Of a stretch of 64,000 bases of DNA, positions 1 through 9,100 are shown in pieces (the stretch's first letter is position 1; each line of letters opens with the position of its first letter). A model generated the notes under the pieces. It saw only the letters and a program-made list of their open reading frames with translations. It was not told the DNA's origin and ran no database searches. Source of the DNA: CAWCBG01 sp963793845 (GTDB taxonomy: Bacteria > Acidobacteriota > Terriglobia > Terriglobales > Acidobacteriaceae). The stretch is from contig CAWCBG010000002.1 in the NCBI GenBank assembly GCA_963793845.1, positions 1 to 64,000 on the forward strand, written 5' to 3'. The position numbers and the translations under genes are program-made.

Positions 1-42
<42 letters not shown>

Positions 43-248
43 TTTCTTTTAACCAGCCCACCGTTTCGGTTTGAACACGATACTGGCAACCTCTGGAAGG
101 TTGTCTCCACCCGCGGCACACAAAGTACCGCCACCGTAGCCAAGGCGAGCTCAGCCACTCGTGATGCGGTCACGCTGCAGCGCGACTCTTTTGCATTAAG
201 CTTGCGCGCATTCTGGTCGGGTCTTGGCGGTGTTAAACTGACGGCGCC

Positions 249-1379
249 ATGCTCAAGCGGGCTCGATCCAGCCAGTTTCTCATCGTCCTGAGTTTTGCGC
301 TCATCGTCGCCACCCGCGTTACGGCCCAGAAGCTGCCACATCTCTCGCCCGAGGTGAATTCCGACAACAGCGTGACCTTTCGGCTGACGGATCCCGGAGC
401 TAAGCGAGTCGAACTGGCACTGGAAGGTGCGGATAAGTCGCCCATGACAAAAAATGCCGACGGCGTCTGGACTATCACCGTTGGTCCGTTGAAGCCCGAC
501 CTGTATGGATATTCATTTTTTGCGGATGGTGTAAGCCTAATCGACCCGAGCAATACACGTATCAAGCCAAACCTCCTCAACTTGTCGAGCGTAGTACTGG
601 TGCCCGGCAAACCGCCTGAACTCTGGGAAGTGCAAGATGTACGCCACGGCGAAATTCATCATCATTTTTACAAATCGGCGGCGGTGGGCGATCAGCGAGA
701 CTTCTACGTTTACACGCCACCGGGCTACGACCCGAAAGCCGGGACCAAATATCCCGCGCTCTACCTGCTGCACGGTTTTAGCGACGATGCCAGCGGCTGG
801 ACTGCCGTGGGCAAAGCCAATATCATCCTCGACAATCTGATTGCACAAAATAAAATCAAGCCAATGATCGTGGTCATGCCGCTGGGCTATGGCGCGCCCG
901 AAATTCTCGACTACGGGTTCGGCGGCTTCCAGCATGAAGAGCTGCGGCAAGAGAATTTCGATAAGTTCGGCGAAGCGTTGCTGAATGAGGTCGTGCCGCA
1001 GGTTGAATCCGCCTACTCCGTTTCGACAAGTCGGGACAGTCGCGCCATCGCCGGGCTCTCCATGGGCGGCGCGGAGAGCCTGCTCACCGGACTCAACAAT
1101 ATCGACAAGTTCGGGTGGATTGGGGCGTTCAGTTCCGGCGGACTAACGTCGAACTACGCGAAGGAGTTCCCAACTCTGACCACCGCGAAAGCCGCCGAGT
1201 TGCACGTGTTGTGGATCGCTTGCGGCACCAGCGATCACCTGATCGGACCCAACCGCGAACTGAAGGCATGGCTGAAATCACAGAAGATTCCGTTCACCGA
1301 TGTCGAAACGCCTGGCATGCATACCTGGATGGTTTGGCGGCGCAACCTGATCGCCTTCACGCCGCTGCTGTTTCGTTGA
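249..1379 (+). CDS. secreted CE1-like esterase with N-terminal E-set domain
   Basis: A 376-residue alpha/beta-hydrolase of the enterochelin esterase/feruloyl esterase (CE1) type. Residues 1-26 form a signal peptide ending ATRVTAQ, so it should act outside the cytoplasm. Residues about 30-120 look like the immunoglobulin-like E-set/CBM48 module found before the catalytic domain of xylan esterases. The catalytic domain shows an oxyanion-side LYLLHGF, the nucleophile elbow GLSMGG (Ser271), an acid in GTSDHL and a C-terminal His in GMHTW. It probably cleaves acyl or feruloyl esters on plant polysaccharide, but the substrate cannot be read from sequence. It stands alone between tRNA-Asn and a protease gene. 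Confidence 0.85.
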   Translation: MLKRARSSQFLIVLSFALIVATRVTAQKLPHLSPEVNSDNSVTFRLTDPGAKRVELALEGADKSPMTKNADGVWTITVGPLKPDLYGYSFFADGVSLIDPSNTRIKPNLLNLSSVVLVPGKPPELWEVQDVRHGEIHHHFYKSAAVGDQRDFYVYTPPGYDPKAGTKYPALYLLHGFSDDASGWTAVGKANIILDNLIAQNKIKPMIVVMPLGYGAPEILDYGFGGFQHEELRQENFDKFGEALLNEVVPQVESAYSVSTSRDSRAIAGLSMGGAESLLTGLNNIDKFGWIGAFSSGGLTSNYAKEFPTLTTAKAAELHVLWIACGTSDHLIGPNRELKAWLKSQKIPFTDVETPGMHTWMVWRRNLIAFTPLLFR

Positions 1380-1647
1380 GAATCCTAGTCGAATCATAAA
1401 GCAGTACCAGCGAGTGTCTGCAGCTTCTTCACCTTGGAATTGGCAACTTACTGTGCAGTCTCGGGTTAAAGTATCGCGGGTTGCCGCCACAGGTTACGAT
1501 GTTGAAGTGGACGGCTGGCCAAACAATGAATAGTCGGATCGCAGCCCAGCAATTCGGTAATCGGGATCATCTGTAGATGTTTCACTCAATTGGTCCTCGC
1601 CGTACGCCCCGGCGTGCGTTAATTTGCTCAGCATAAATAGGAGGCGT

Positions 1648-4145
1648 ATGAGACCGAGGTCGTTCCTCCATCGTGGAATTCTTTCAGCCTTAGTTGCTTT
1701 CATCGTTGTTACCGCTTTTTTCACCAGTTCCGCCGCCGCGACTGATCGAATTGTCCGTCCAGTGAACAACGCCAACTTCACTCGACTCACGGGAAGCGTG
1801 CATCCCTTGGCCAAGACGGCAACCGATCTTGGGCAGGTGGACCCAGCGACCCAACTGGAGCGCATGAAACTGGTCTTTTCTCCGACTCCCGAGCAGCAGA
1901 GCGCGCTGGACACTCTTCTGCGGCAACTGCAGGACCCTAACTCTCCTTACTACCACAAATGGCTCACTCCGCAACAATTTGGCGATCGCTTCGGACTGAG
2001 CGCCAGCGACATGAGCAAAATCGCGGCGTGGCTGAAGAGTCAAGGCTTCGAAATTGTGGAGTCTCCCAGCAGCCGAAACTACATTGCTTTTAGCGGAACG
2101 GCGGCTCAGGCTCAAGCGGCCTTTCACACGCCGATCCATCGCTATCTGGTGAACGGCATTTTGCATTATGCAAACGCGACGGAGCCCTCGGTGCCCAGCG
2201 CTCTGGCTGGAGTGGTCTCCGGTGTCGCTGCCCTCAACAACTTCCGTCCACACCCGCGCCTGGTGAAACCCCGGCCGCGGGTCACATCGTCGGTTACCGG
2301 CAATCACTTCATGCAGCCCGGCGACTTTGCAACCATCTACGACGTCACCGGTCTGTATAACAGCGGGATCGACGGCACCGGCCAAACCATTGCGGTCATG
2401 GGGCAGACCGACCTCTACAACTGCAACGTTGCCGGCTATACCAACACGACTTGTCCGGCTGCCAATGTCCAGGCAAACGCCGATATCATTACCTTCCGCA
2501 CCAATTCGGGACTGTCCGCGCCGAACCTCAAAATAGTGTTGGTTTCCACCGACCCCGGACTTCAGACGTCGGACATTGACGAAGCTGATCTCGACATTGA
2601 GTGGGCCGGCGGGATCGCGAAAAACGCCAACATCATCTACGTAGTGGGTAACCCCACCACCGGCAACGGTGCTTTCGACGCCTTAACCTATGCCGTCACC
2701 AACAATGTAGCCCCGGTCATCAGCATCAGCTACGGACTGTGCGAAGCGCAACTCGACAGCGCCACTCAGACCCTGCTGACCAACGCGGGCATGCAGGCAA
2801 ATGCTCAAGGCCAGACCATCGTCGCACCCTCGGGCGACGCTGGCGCGGCAGACTGTGAAAGCGCGAATGCCACAACCGCGACTCACGGTCTCGCCGTAGA
2901 TTTTCCCGGCAGCATGCCCTACGCAACCTCTGCCGGCGGAAGCGAATTCAACGGCGATACGGCCAACAGTAACACTCCGTGCGCGGCGACGACGTACTGG
3001 AGCGGCGGTGCTTGTACCGTGCAGGACACCAGCGCGACCGCTCTTTCCTATATCCCCGAGATGGTCTGGAACGACACCGCAACCGACGGCGTCTTGTCCG
3101 CCGGCGGCGGCGGTGTAAGCACCTTGTTCACTAAGCCGACTTGGCAGACCGGCACGGGCGTGCCTAACAGATGGCAAACGCGACGTGCCCGACATTTCTC
3201 TTAGCTCTTCGGCCGATCACGATGGGTATCTCATCTGCTCGCAGGGCAGTTGCGCATGCGGTTTTCGAAATTCCTGCACGGTTAACAGTACCTTAGGGAC
3301 CTTCGATCCGACCGGTGGCACATCGGTGTCAGCTCCCTCGTTCGCCGCCATTGTGGCTCTCATTAACCAGAAAACCGGGACGAGTCAGGGCAACGTCAAT
3401 CCCATGCTCTATTCGCTCGCCGCCAGCACGCCGAATGCGTTTCACGACATTACCGTCGGCAATAATATTGTGCCCTGTACGAATCCAAGCCCGAACTGCC
3501 CGACCACTGCTCCCTTTCAGTTTGGCTACTCCGCCGCCCCCGGTTACGATTTGGCTAGTGGACTCGGATCGATTGATGCGGGAGCGCTGGTGGCTGCGTG
3601 GAATGGCTCGTCGAACACCGGAGACTTCCAGATCGTTGCCAGCCCTACCAGTCCTGACGTTGAGCAGCGGCGGCAGCGGCACGGCGACCATTACGACCTC
3701 TGTCGTCAACGGATTCTCGGGCACCATCGCCCTCACCTGCAGCGTATCGTCGTCGTTAGGTGCAACCACCTGCTCGCTGAATCCCACCAGCGTGTCCGTG
3801 GGCACCGCATCCACGCTGACCATTAATGGTGCCACCCTTACCGGTCGCCTCGAAAAGCCGGGACGTCACGCTCCGGGCCCCTGGGGGATAGAGAGTAGCT
3901 TCCTCTTCGCGGCGGTACTGATCGTTCCATGGAAGAGAAAGCCACGCCACGGCGTCCCTAGGGCGCGCTACCGGGTTAGCGCCCTCTTGAGCCTAATGTT
4001 GCTGGGACTGGTGATGGTTCTTACCTCCTGTGGAGGAGGATCCGGCAGCAGCAGTGGTCCAACTCCGCTCAGCGGCACGGTGACTGTTACCGCTACCAGC
4101 GGCAGCCTTTCGCATACCGCGCAGGTTGCGGTCACGATCAACTAG
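1648..4145 (+). pseudogene. S53 (sedolisin/kumamolisin) protease with two frameshifts
   Basis: A secreted acid serine protease split over three frames. I start it at ATG 1648, just after an AGGAGG at 1639-1644, rather than the upstream TTG at 1624. The signal peptide is followed by a pro-domain (to about residue 200) and the catalytic domain with the Glu312-Asp316 pair (EADLDIE), the oxyanion Asp397 (SGDAG) and, in the second frame, the nucleophile Ser in GGTSVSAPS (codon 3323). A one-base insertion near 3166-3170 shifts frame 1 to 2; another near 3640-3660 shifts frame 2 to 3. The last frame gives an Ig-like repeat, a hydrophobic segment, a Cys after LTS and a TVTVTATSGSLSHTAQV tail typical of acidobacterial surface proteins. 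All active-site residues survive, so indel errors are as likely as true decay. Confidence 0.8.
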
Positions 4146-4327
4146 AGCACACGCTGCGAAGGTGAAGCCTCAGGTATGGTGGTTCAGGTAGAGTGGGGTT
4201 TCAGGTAGTCCGCTCTACCCGATCCTGGCGCCGACTTGGCGACGGCCTGAGGTGAAATGTTTACCAAGTCGTACATTCGTGTGAATCCAGCGGTGCGCAG
4301 ATCTCTCGAGCACATTGCGGTTAATCT

Positions 4328-4541
4328 GGGTACCCCCCTCCCCCCTCTCGTCCTCGGATCGGGGAAAATCTGGCATTTATCAATGACTTAGCCGGATTTT
4401 GTCGCCTGTAAGTCTCTGCGGCTCAAGATTTTACCTATAAACCAAATGGAATCAAGATTTTGCGGCGATCCGTGCAAAATCTTGATTCCCTTGGAGTTAA
4501 AGGTCAAAATCTTGAGCCCCAAGGACTTAGCTACGATTTTC
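4328..4541 (+). repeat. poly-C plus spaced CAAAATCTTGA element, copy 1
   Basis: The element begins with GGGTACCCCCCTCCCCCC and then carries several copies of a CAAGATTTT/AAAATCTTG motif in both orientations. Two hairpins are nested. The inner one has perfect 16-bp arms (4448-4463 and 4474-4489) around a 10-nt loop; the outer pairs 4409-4436 with 4501-4529 with a few mismatches. A diverged copy in opposite orientation lies at 38719-38825. Confidence 0.75.
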
Positions 4542-4809
4542 TCCAGACCGGTCGGAATCTCTATTGGCGCCAGGGTTAACACGCCGGAAGGCGTCCATGG
4601 CTGAATTTCAAAGAGCCTCTGCCTCTATCCGCTTCCGCACTGGGCGGAAAAGGGCGAAGACACACAACTCCCTTGCCCTCGCACCTCCAAAGTAGAGGCA
4701 TAGGACGACGGCGGCTAGTGCACAGATCACAGGCGTATGTGATAAGGGAAAAACGCCCTGTCAGAATTTCGTGCTCACCGGTAATGGGCGGGCTCTACGA
4801 GACCGTGTC

Positions 4810-4892
4810 GCCGCTACGCGGCTCTGACGTTTTTCCCGCTATTACCCCGGTCTCACGACCGGGGCTAAGTGCAATTCCGCCGCTGCGCGGCT
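4810..4892 (+). repeat. GC-hairpin element (GCCGCTGCGCGGC type), copy 1
   Basis: Three adjacent hairpins: GCCGCTACGCGGC (4810-4822), CCCCGGTC-TCAC-GACCGGGG (4845-4864, 8-bp perfect stem) and GCCGCTGCGCGGC (4879-4891). The right-hand part (4842-4892) is closely matched by the reverse complement of 38369-38421, so this is a dispersed repeat rather than a gene-specific terminator. Confidence 0.75.
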
Positions 4893-4968
4893 GTTTTGTG
4901 CAGGGATTAACGGTCTTACTCCACCGCGCATTCTCATTTGCGGTTGCGACACAGTCTCTCTTCGCAAT

Positions 4969-7149
4969 TTACTTCGCTGGGCAATTGCAATATTTCTCGA
5001 GCCACTTCAACTCTTCGCGAACCTTGATCTTGCCGTGCCAGGGATTGTCGTCCAGGTCGTGGCCTTCTCCGGGAAAGATCAGCAGTGTGCTGGGAACGCC
5101 AAGCTGGTGCAGCGCGTGTTCCAGTAGGTAGTCTTCAGCGACCGCGACGCGAATATCGTCTTCGCCCGCGACGATATGAGTCGGGGTCTTCACCTTCTGG
5201 AACTGGTAGATTGCGGCTTCCTTGAAGTAGTTCGCCTGCGCTTTGGGGTCCCACGGCAGGCCGCCCAGGAAGAAAGCGTCGTCGTAGGTCATGTCGTCGT
5301 TGCCCCAGTTGGCGATGTGCTCCACCGCCCCCGCTCCGGTAACTGCGGCCTTGAAGCGATCGGTCTGAGTAATCAGCCAGTCGGTCATGTACCCTCCATA
5401 GCTGTATCCGCCGATGACCAACTGCCGTGGATTGGCGATGCCATCCCTTACGAGCGCGTCCACGCCTGAGAGTATGTCCGTGCCAGGCCGCGAGACGATC
5501 TCCGGCACAATTTGCAGCATGAACTTGTCGCCGTATCCGGTCGAACCGCGATAGTTGGGGCGGAAAACCAGCCATCCGCTCGAAGCTGCGAACGTGGCCC
5601 AGTCATACCAGTCGGCTCCGAACTTGTTGCCGTCAGCGTCGCCCGGACCTCCGTGAATCAGCACCAGCGTCCGCAGGTTCTTCGCACCGAACTTTCCCGG
5701 CGGATACATCAGCATGCCCTCGACCTTGGTTCCGTCGGACGAGGTCCACTGGTACGGCGTGCCTTTCGGCAGATCGCGCAGGGTGAAAAGCTGGTTGAAC
5801 GACGTTATCGGTTTCGCCGACCTCAACTGTTCGACGTTCTCGGCGATGTAGACCTCCGTCGGCTTGTCGACCTCGGAATAGGCAAATGCGATACGCGAAG
5901 AATTCCGGGCGCTCGCTACATTGCTGTAGCTGCCGGGCCAGCCGTCCAGTTTGCGAAAGGCATCGCCGGGCGCAGACTGCCGATAGAGCGCGGTGGATGT
6001 CCCCAGCGTGCCAGGCGCGAGCATGCCTCCCTGGCCATCCACGGCATACTCGGAGATCGATCCCTCGAAGTGCGCCGCCCATCGTGAAGGTGCACCGCTG
6101 GAGGCGTCGAGCGAGTACATACGCGGCTGCACATCGGTGTACCGCCCCTCCACCGAGCCTTGGCTGACCTCGAAGAAAATCCGCTTGCCGTCGGGACTCC
6201 ACGCCAGGTGCTCTTCGATCGCCTGATTGCTGGTCAGCTGCCTGGGAGGATTCTTCTCTCCGGCGGCCGATGTGTTGGCGACATAGATCTCAATCTCCCT
6301 CAGCCCCTCGAGCCGCTCGGAGACGGCGTCAGTCAGGAACGCGACGCGCGTGCCATCGGGCGAGATGGCCATGTCCTTGACACGGTACGGCGTGCTGGTG
6401 ATGCTTTGGGCGCCCGGTGTCTCGGCCGTTTCCTCTTTCTTGTTCTTGGGAGCGGTCTTGGCTTCCTGCACGCTCTTGCCGGCGCTCCGCGCCAGCGCGT
6501 CGGCGATGGTGATGCGCGAGATAACGTCGCCACGCTCCTGTTCACGGTACCGGATAGTATCTTTCCACTCCGCTTTGTAGTCGTCTTTCTGCTTGCTCGT
6601 CCACGGAGTGCGTGTCGCAAAGTAAAGGGTTTGCGAGTCGGGGGCCCACGCGAAACTATGGATTTCTTCTTCACCTCGGGTCGCCGGGAACGCCTCGCCT
6701 CCGCCCACTGGAATCACGTACAGGTGCGTCACCCCTGAGTCGTCGTCCTCCCCCGACTTGGGCTGGCTGTCACCGGCAACATCGCGATCGGAGAGGAACG
6801 CGATCCACTTGCCATCGGGCGACCACTGCGGGCTCCAGTCGTGGCCAGACTGGGTAAGCGGAATCAGCGTATTGTCGCTGTCGCGCCACAGCCATAGATC
6901 CTTGCGGAAGCGCTCGGCGTCCCAGTCGGCGCGCTCCGTGGCGATGGCGACCATGTGCCCGTCCGGCGACAGCTTTATGCTGGAAATATCGACCGCGTTG
7001 AAGAACTCGTCCAGGGTGAGGCTTGACTTGGACGGAACATCCTTGGCGAACAGGAGTGCCGACCAGCAGAGCACGAGCAGCATTGCCATTGCTCGATGAC
7101 ACAGGATGCGAACTTTGCCGGTGCGGGCCTCGGACATTTCCACATTCAT
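4969..7149 (-). CDS. S9 family prolyl oligopeptidase-type peptidase
   Basis: A serine peptidase of the dipeptidyl aminopeptidase/acylaminoacyl-peptidase group. After a signal peptide (hydrophobic stretch MLLVLCWSALLFA) come WD40/TolB-like beta-propeller repeats with recurrent SPDG motifs (DGHMVAI, WSPDGKWIAF, ISPDGTRVAF, WSPDGKRIFF). The C-terminal alpha/beta-hydrolase domain follows, with LIHGGPG, the nucleophile GGYSYGGY, the acid in AGEDDIRV and the His in GEGHDLDD. The propeller gates short peptides to the active site. The frame is open up to 7254, but I take the ATG at 7149, which places the signal peptide near the start; no strong ribosome site decides this. No partner genes are next to it. 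Confidence 0.9.
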   Translation of the reverse strand: MNVEMSEARTGKVRILCHRAMAMLLVLCWSALLFAKDVPSKSSLTLDEFFNAVDISSIKLSPDGHMVAIATERADWDAERFRKDLWLWRDSDNTLIPLTQSGHDWSPQWSPDGKWIAFLSDRDVAGDSQPKSGEDDDSGVTHLYVIPVGGGEAFPATRGEEEIHSFAWAPDSQTLYFATRTPWTSKQKDDYKAEWKDTIRYREQERGDVISRITIADALARSAGKSVQEAKTAPKNKKEETAETPGAQSITSTPYRVKDMAISPDGTRVAFLTDAVSERLEGLREIEIYVANTSAAGEKNPPRQLTSNQAIEEHLAWSPDGKRIFFEVSQGSVEGRYTDVQPRMYSLDASSGAPSRWAAHFEGSISEYAVDGQGGMLAPGTLGTSTALYRQSAPGDAFRKLDGWPGSYSNVASARNSSRIAFAYSEVDKPTEVYIAENVEQLRSAKPITSFNQLFTLRDLPKGTPYQWTSSDGTKVEGMLMYPPGKFGAKNLRTLVLIHGGPGDADGNKFGADWYDWATFAASSGWLVFRPNYRGSTGYGDKFMLQIVPEIVSRPGTDILSGVDALVRDGIANPRQLVIGGYSYGGYMTDWLITQTDRFKAAVTGAGAVEHIANWGNDDMTYDDAFFLGGLPWDPKAQANYFKEAAIYQFQKVKTPTHIVAGEDDIRVAVAEDYLLEHALHQLGVPSTLLIFPGEGHDLDDNPWHGKIKVREELKWLEKYCNCPAK

Positions 7150-7260
7150 ATTGGAATAGTACCTGTGACCGGTACCGGCACTATAGGGAGCAGGACTTCG
7201 AAGCGTTGGCGTTTTTGAGGGCAGCGGATTTTGCGATGTTCTTTCCACCCTCATGTGTTC

Positions 7261-7400
7261 GTCAGTCCGACCGGAGGGCGTTAGCCCGGAGTGGAGGAAC
7301 CTGCTTTCGCCTGTACCGCGCCACTGCCAGCTGACAACAGGTCCCTCGACTTCGCACCCGCCGACCCGAAAATCATGCGGGTGCTTCGCTTCGGAATGAC
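7261..7400. repeat. palindromic GTCATTCC/GAGGAACCTG element, copy A
   Basis: Terminal inverted repeats GTCAGTCCGA (7261) and TCGGAATGAC (to 7400) match at 9 of 10 positions. Inside are GTGGAGGAACCTG and CAGGTCCCTCGACTTCG, which pair imperfectly. The same design appears at 10840-10950 and, in variant form, at 41824-41941. It sits just upstream of the S9 peptidase start. Confidence 0.75.
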
Positions 7401-7420
7401 GACCACTTTTTGACCTGCGC

Positions 7421-8173
7421 CTATCGGCACTCCTCCGAGGCGGTTGCTACCGCCCCATGCTGCAACGCCCATGCGACGAACCCGTCAGGTGGGTTGCGCA
7501 CCTGTGCGATATTCGTGCCCTTGAGGCTCTTGATCTGCAGCCAATGCACGCCAGCCAAGTCGGTATTGCCGAGTTCTGCCGCGTCCAGCGTAGCGTTGCT
7601 GAGGTCGGCTCCGCTTAGATTGGCGCGGCAAAAGTCGGCCTCGCTCAGATCGGCGTTCTGCAGATTGGCATGGCTGAAATTGCTATCACGGAAGTTGCCC
7701 GATCGCAGGTTGGCATACGTGAAATCGGAAGCCTGGAAATCGCCGTTGCGCGCATCTACTCCGCTGAAGTCGGCCCGCAGCAGCCGGGCCTTCGGCAGCC
7801 GGATCCCCTGCAGAAATGCGCCGGATACATCGACCCCGACCAGAGGAACGCCGTCTTCGTCCAACTCCTGAAGCGCATCGATACGCCCGCCGCTGCCGCC
7901 CATCCCTTGTGCGGTGTTAATAACTTGCCATGCTTGGTAATGTTTCTGTTTCAGGCGGTCTCCAGATTCGGAGAAATAAAAGATCACCGCAACCAGAATC
8001 GAAAAGCTCCCGAGATATTCCAGTACCTCAAGAAATGACCAGCGGCTCAGCAGGTAGGCGAGCCAGTCAAACACCCATTCCACAGCCAGAGGCGGAGCCA
8101 GCCATGCGTGCTTCAGACGGTTGCGCTGCGGGGCCCAGGGTTCGGGGCGATCCCTTCGCTCATGCAAAATCAT
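7421..8173 (-). CDS. pentapeptide-repeat membrane protein
   Basis: A 250-residue protein with one hydrophobic helix (about residues 52-70, SFSILVAVIFYFSE) followed by a soluble domain. From about residue 125 to 215 there are tandem A(D/N)LXX pentapeptides (LRADFSG, ANLRSGNF, HANLQNADLSEADF, ANLSGADLSNA) that fold as a right-handed quadrilateral beta-helix. Members anchored this way are of unknown function; the repeat itself gives no substrate. The tail carries a single Trp-rich stretch (DLAGVHWLQIKSL). It is transcribed away from the bufferin operon and separated from it by 468 bp. Confidence 0.85.
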   Translation of the reverse strand: MILHERRDRPEPWAPQRNRLKHAWLAPPLAVEWVFDWLAYLLSRWSFLEVLEYLGSFSILVAVIFYFSESGDRLKQKHYQAWQVINTAQGMGGSGGRIDALQELDEDGVPLVGVDVSGAFLQGIRLPKARLLRADFSGVDARNGDFQASDFTYANLRSGNFRDSNFSHANLQNADLSEADFCRANLSGADLSNATLDAAELGNTDLAGVHWLQIKSLKGTNIAQVRNPPDGFVAWALQHGAVATASEECR

Positions 8174-8520
8174 AGCTCTGTCTTCTTTCGTCGAATCCTA
8201 TCGAAGGTAGCCTCACGGCCGTTCCGCATGCCCCGGTTGGAGCATCCCGATCTTAAATGGCGCCGTCAACGGGGTGGACCGTCCCCACCGGAAAAGAATC
8301 GCTCCTGCCGTAAGCTGCCATCGATCTCCCCTACGGATGGCCGTCGTTCCCTGCGATGTTCTCGAAAGGAAAAATTCTTCATCCCGGCTGAAACTTTCCG
8401 CGTTTAGAGGAGTCTTAAGGGCCAGCAATTGAGGCGCGTGCCGGGCTGCGGTGGGGCGTACGGCCAGACTTTTTGGTCACCAAAGTGCTAGAACGCACGA
8501 AATCTTACAGCGGCAGCAGT

Positions 8521-8554
8521 TTGACAGAAAAAGATTCCCCTATCGGGGGAAATC
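8521..8554 (+). promoter_or_regulatory. candidate promoter/operator of the bufferin operon
   Basis: A perfect TTGACA (-35 like) at 8521-8526 is followed seven bases later by an inverted repeat with arms ATTCCCC and GGGGGAAAT around TATC (8534-8553). No good -10 hexamer lies at the standard spacing, so this may be an operator or a non-housekeeping promoter. It is the best candidate for metal-responsive control of the operon, but that is inference. Confidence 0.35.
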
Positions 8555-8587
8555 CTACAGAATGCTTGGCACGTAATGAATGTGGGT

Positions 8588-8614
8588 AAGGTCAACGAGC
8601 TTCGGCTCGACCTT
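8588..8614 (+). promoter_or_regulatory. UUCG-loop hairpin in bufferin 5' leader
   Basis: AAGGTC-AA-CGAGC, loop TTCG, GCTCG-ACCTT can pair with a two-base bulge, giving a stable UUCG tetraloop stem nine bases before the AGAGGAG ribosome site at 8624-8631. It could stabilise the mRNA or tune initiation; no tract of T follows, so it is not a standard terminator. Confidence 0.45.
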
Positions 8615-8641
8615 AACAATGAAAAGAGGAGAAACGCTGCA

Positions 8642-8923
8642 ATGACGAAGTCAATGAAGTCACTGATGATGGGCGCTGCGCTAGCCGGTTTCATGGCTGG
8701 CAATACGATGGTTGCACAGAACACATCCTCCACCAATTCTGTTTCCTCGTCCGTGAATAACGGCCAACTGGCGTCCAGCTTCTCGACCGAGAAGCACGCC
8801 TGCAAGGGTCAGAATTCGTGTAAGGGCAATGGCGGCTGTAAGTCGGGCGACAACGGCTGCAAGGGCAAGAACTCCTGCAAGGGCAAGGGCGGCTGCGCCA
8901 CTGACGGGTCCAAGTCACACTAG
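8642..8923 (+). CDS. bufA: BufA2-like bufferin precursor peptide (Cys-rich RiPP)
   Basis: A 93-residue precursor. I start it at ATG 8642, ten bases after AGAGGAG; the frame is open to 8576 but that would put 22 residues before the signal peptide. MTKSMKSLMMGAALAGFMAGNTMVAQ is a signal peptide, so the product goes to the periplasm. A Ser/Asn/Thr-rich linker leads to the core, which has six cysteines in two copies of CKGxNSCKGxGGC. This resembles the EGKCGxGKCG-type repeats of BufA2/HvfA peptides, whose cysteines are turned into oxazolone-thioamides or thiooxazoles by MNIO enzymes and bind copper. The MNIO enzyme and its partner follow at once. The exact core motif with NSC and GGC cysteines is unlike the textbook repeat. 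Confidence 0.85.
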   Translation: MTKSMKSLMMGAALAGFMAGNTMVAQNTSSTNSVSSSVNNGQLASSFSTEKHACKGQNSCKGNGGCKSGDNGCKGKNSCKGKGGCATDGSKSH

Positions 8924-9100
8924 AATCACGTTCATGGCAAGGGCCGAAGCGATGGTGCGAGGCCCTTGCGGTTTCCTCAGCTCACTCTGCGGCGTTCACG
9001 CCACGGAGGCCTTAGGCCGAGCCTCGGAACCTGCTCCAGGCAAGGTTGCTCGATCCCCTCCGCCGGGAGTTTCCAACACGGTTGTCACTAGCAGACTTTT

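Larger units (their letters stand above)
4146..4968. other. 823-bp gene-free gap rich in repeats
   Basis: No ORF here has codon structure or a recognisable product. It holds two repeat families, a poly-C/CAAAATCTTGA element (4328-4541) and a hairpin cluster of the GCCGCTGCGCGGC type (4810-4892). It lies between the convergent ends of the S53 protease and the S9 peptidase, so any transcription terminators for both would lie here. Confidence 0.8.
8174..8641. other. 468-bp divergent intergenic region upstream of bufferin operon
   Basis: No credible ORF. It contains the likely promoter region of the bufferin operon: a TTGACA at 8521-8526, an inverted repeat GATTCCCC-TATC-GGGGGAAATC at 8533-8554, and a UUCG-capped hairpin at 8588-8614 just before the ribosome site. 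The left half (8174-8500) shows no structure I can name; it must also hold the pentapeptide gene promoter. Confidence 0.6.

Noticed and set aside
87..103. Hairpin CAACCT-CTGGA-AGGTTG after tRNA-Asn as terminator
   Set aside because: Only six base pairs and no T tract; too weak to call.
4673..5131. 152-residue ORF across the repeat-rich gap
   Set aside because: It is made of the hairpin repeat and the antisense of the S9 peptidase C-terminus.
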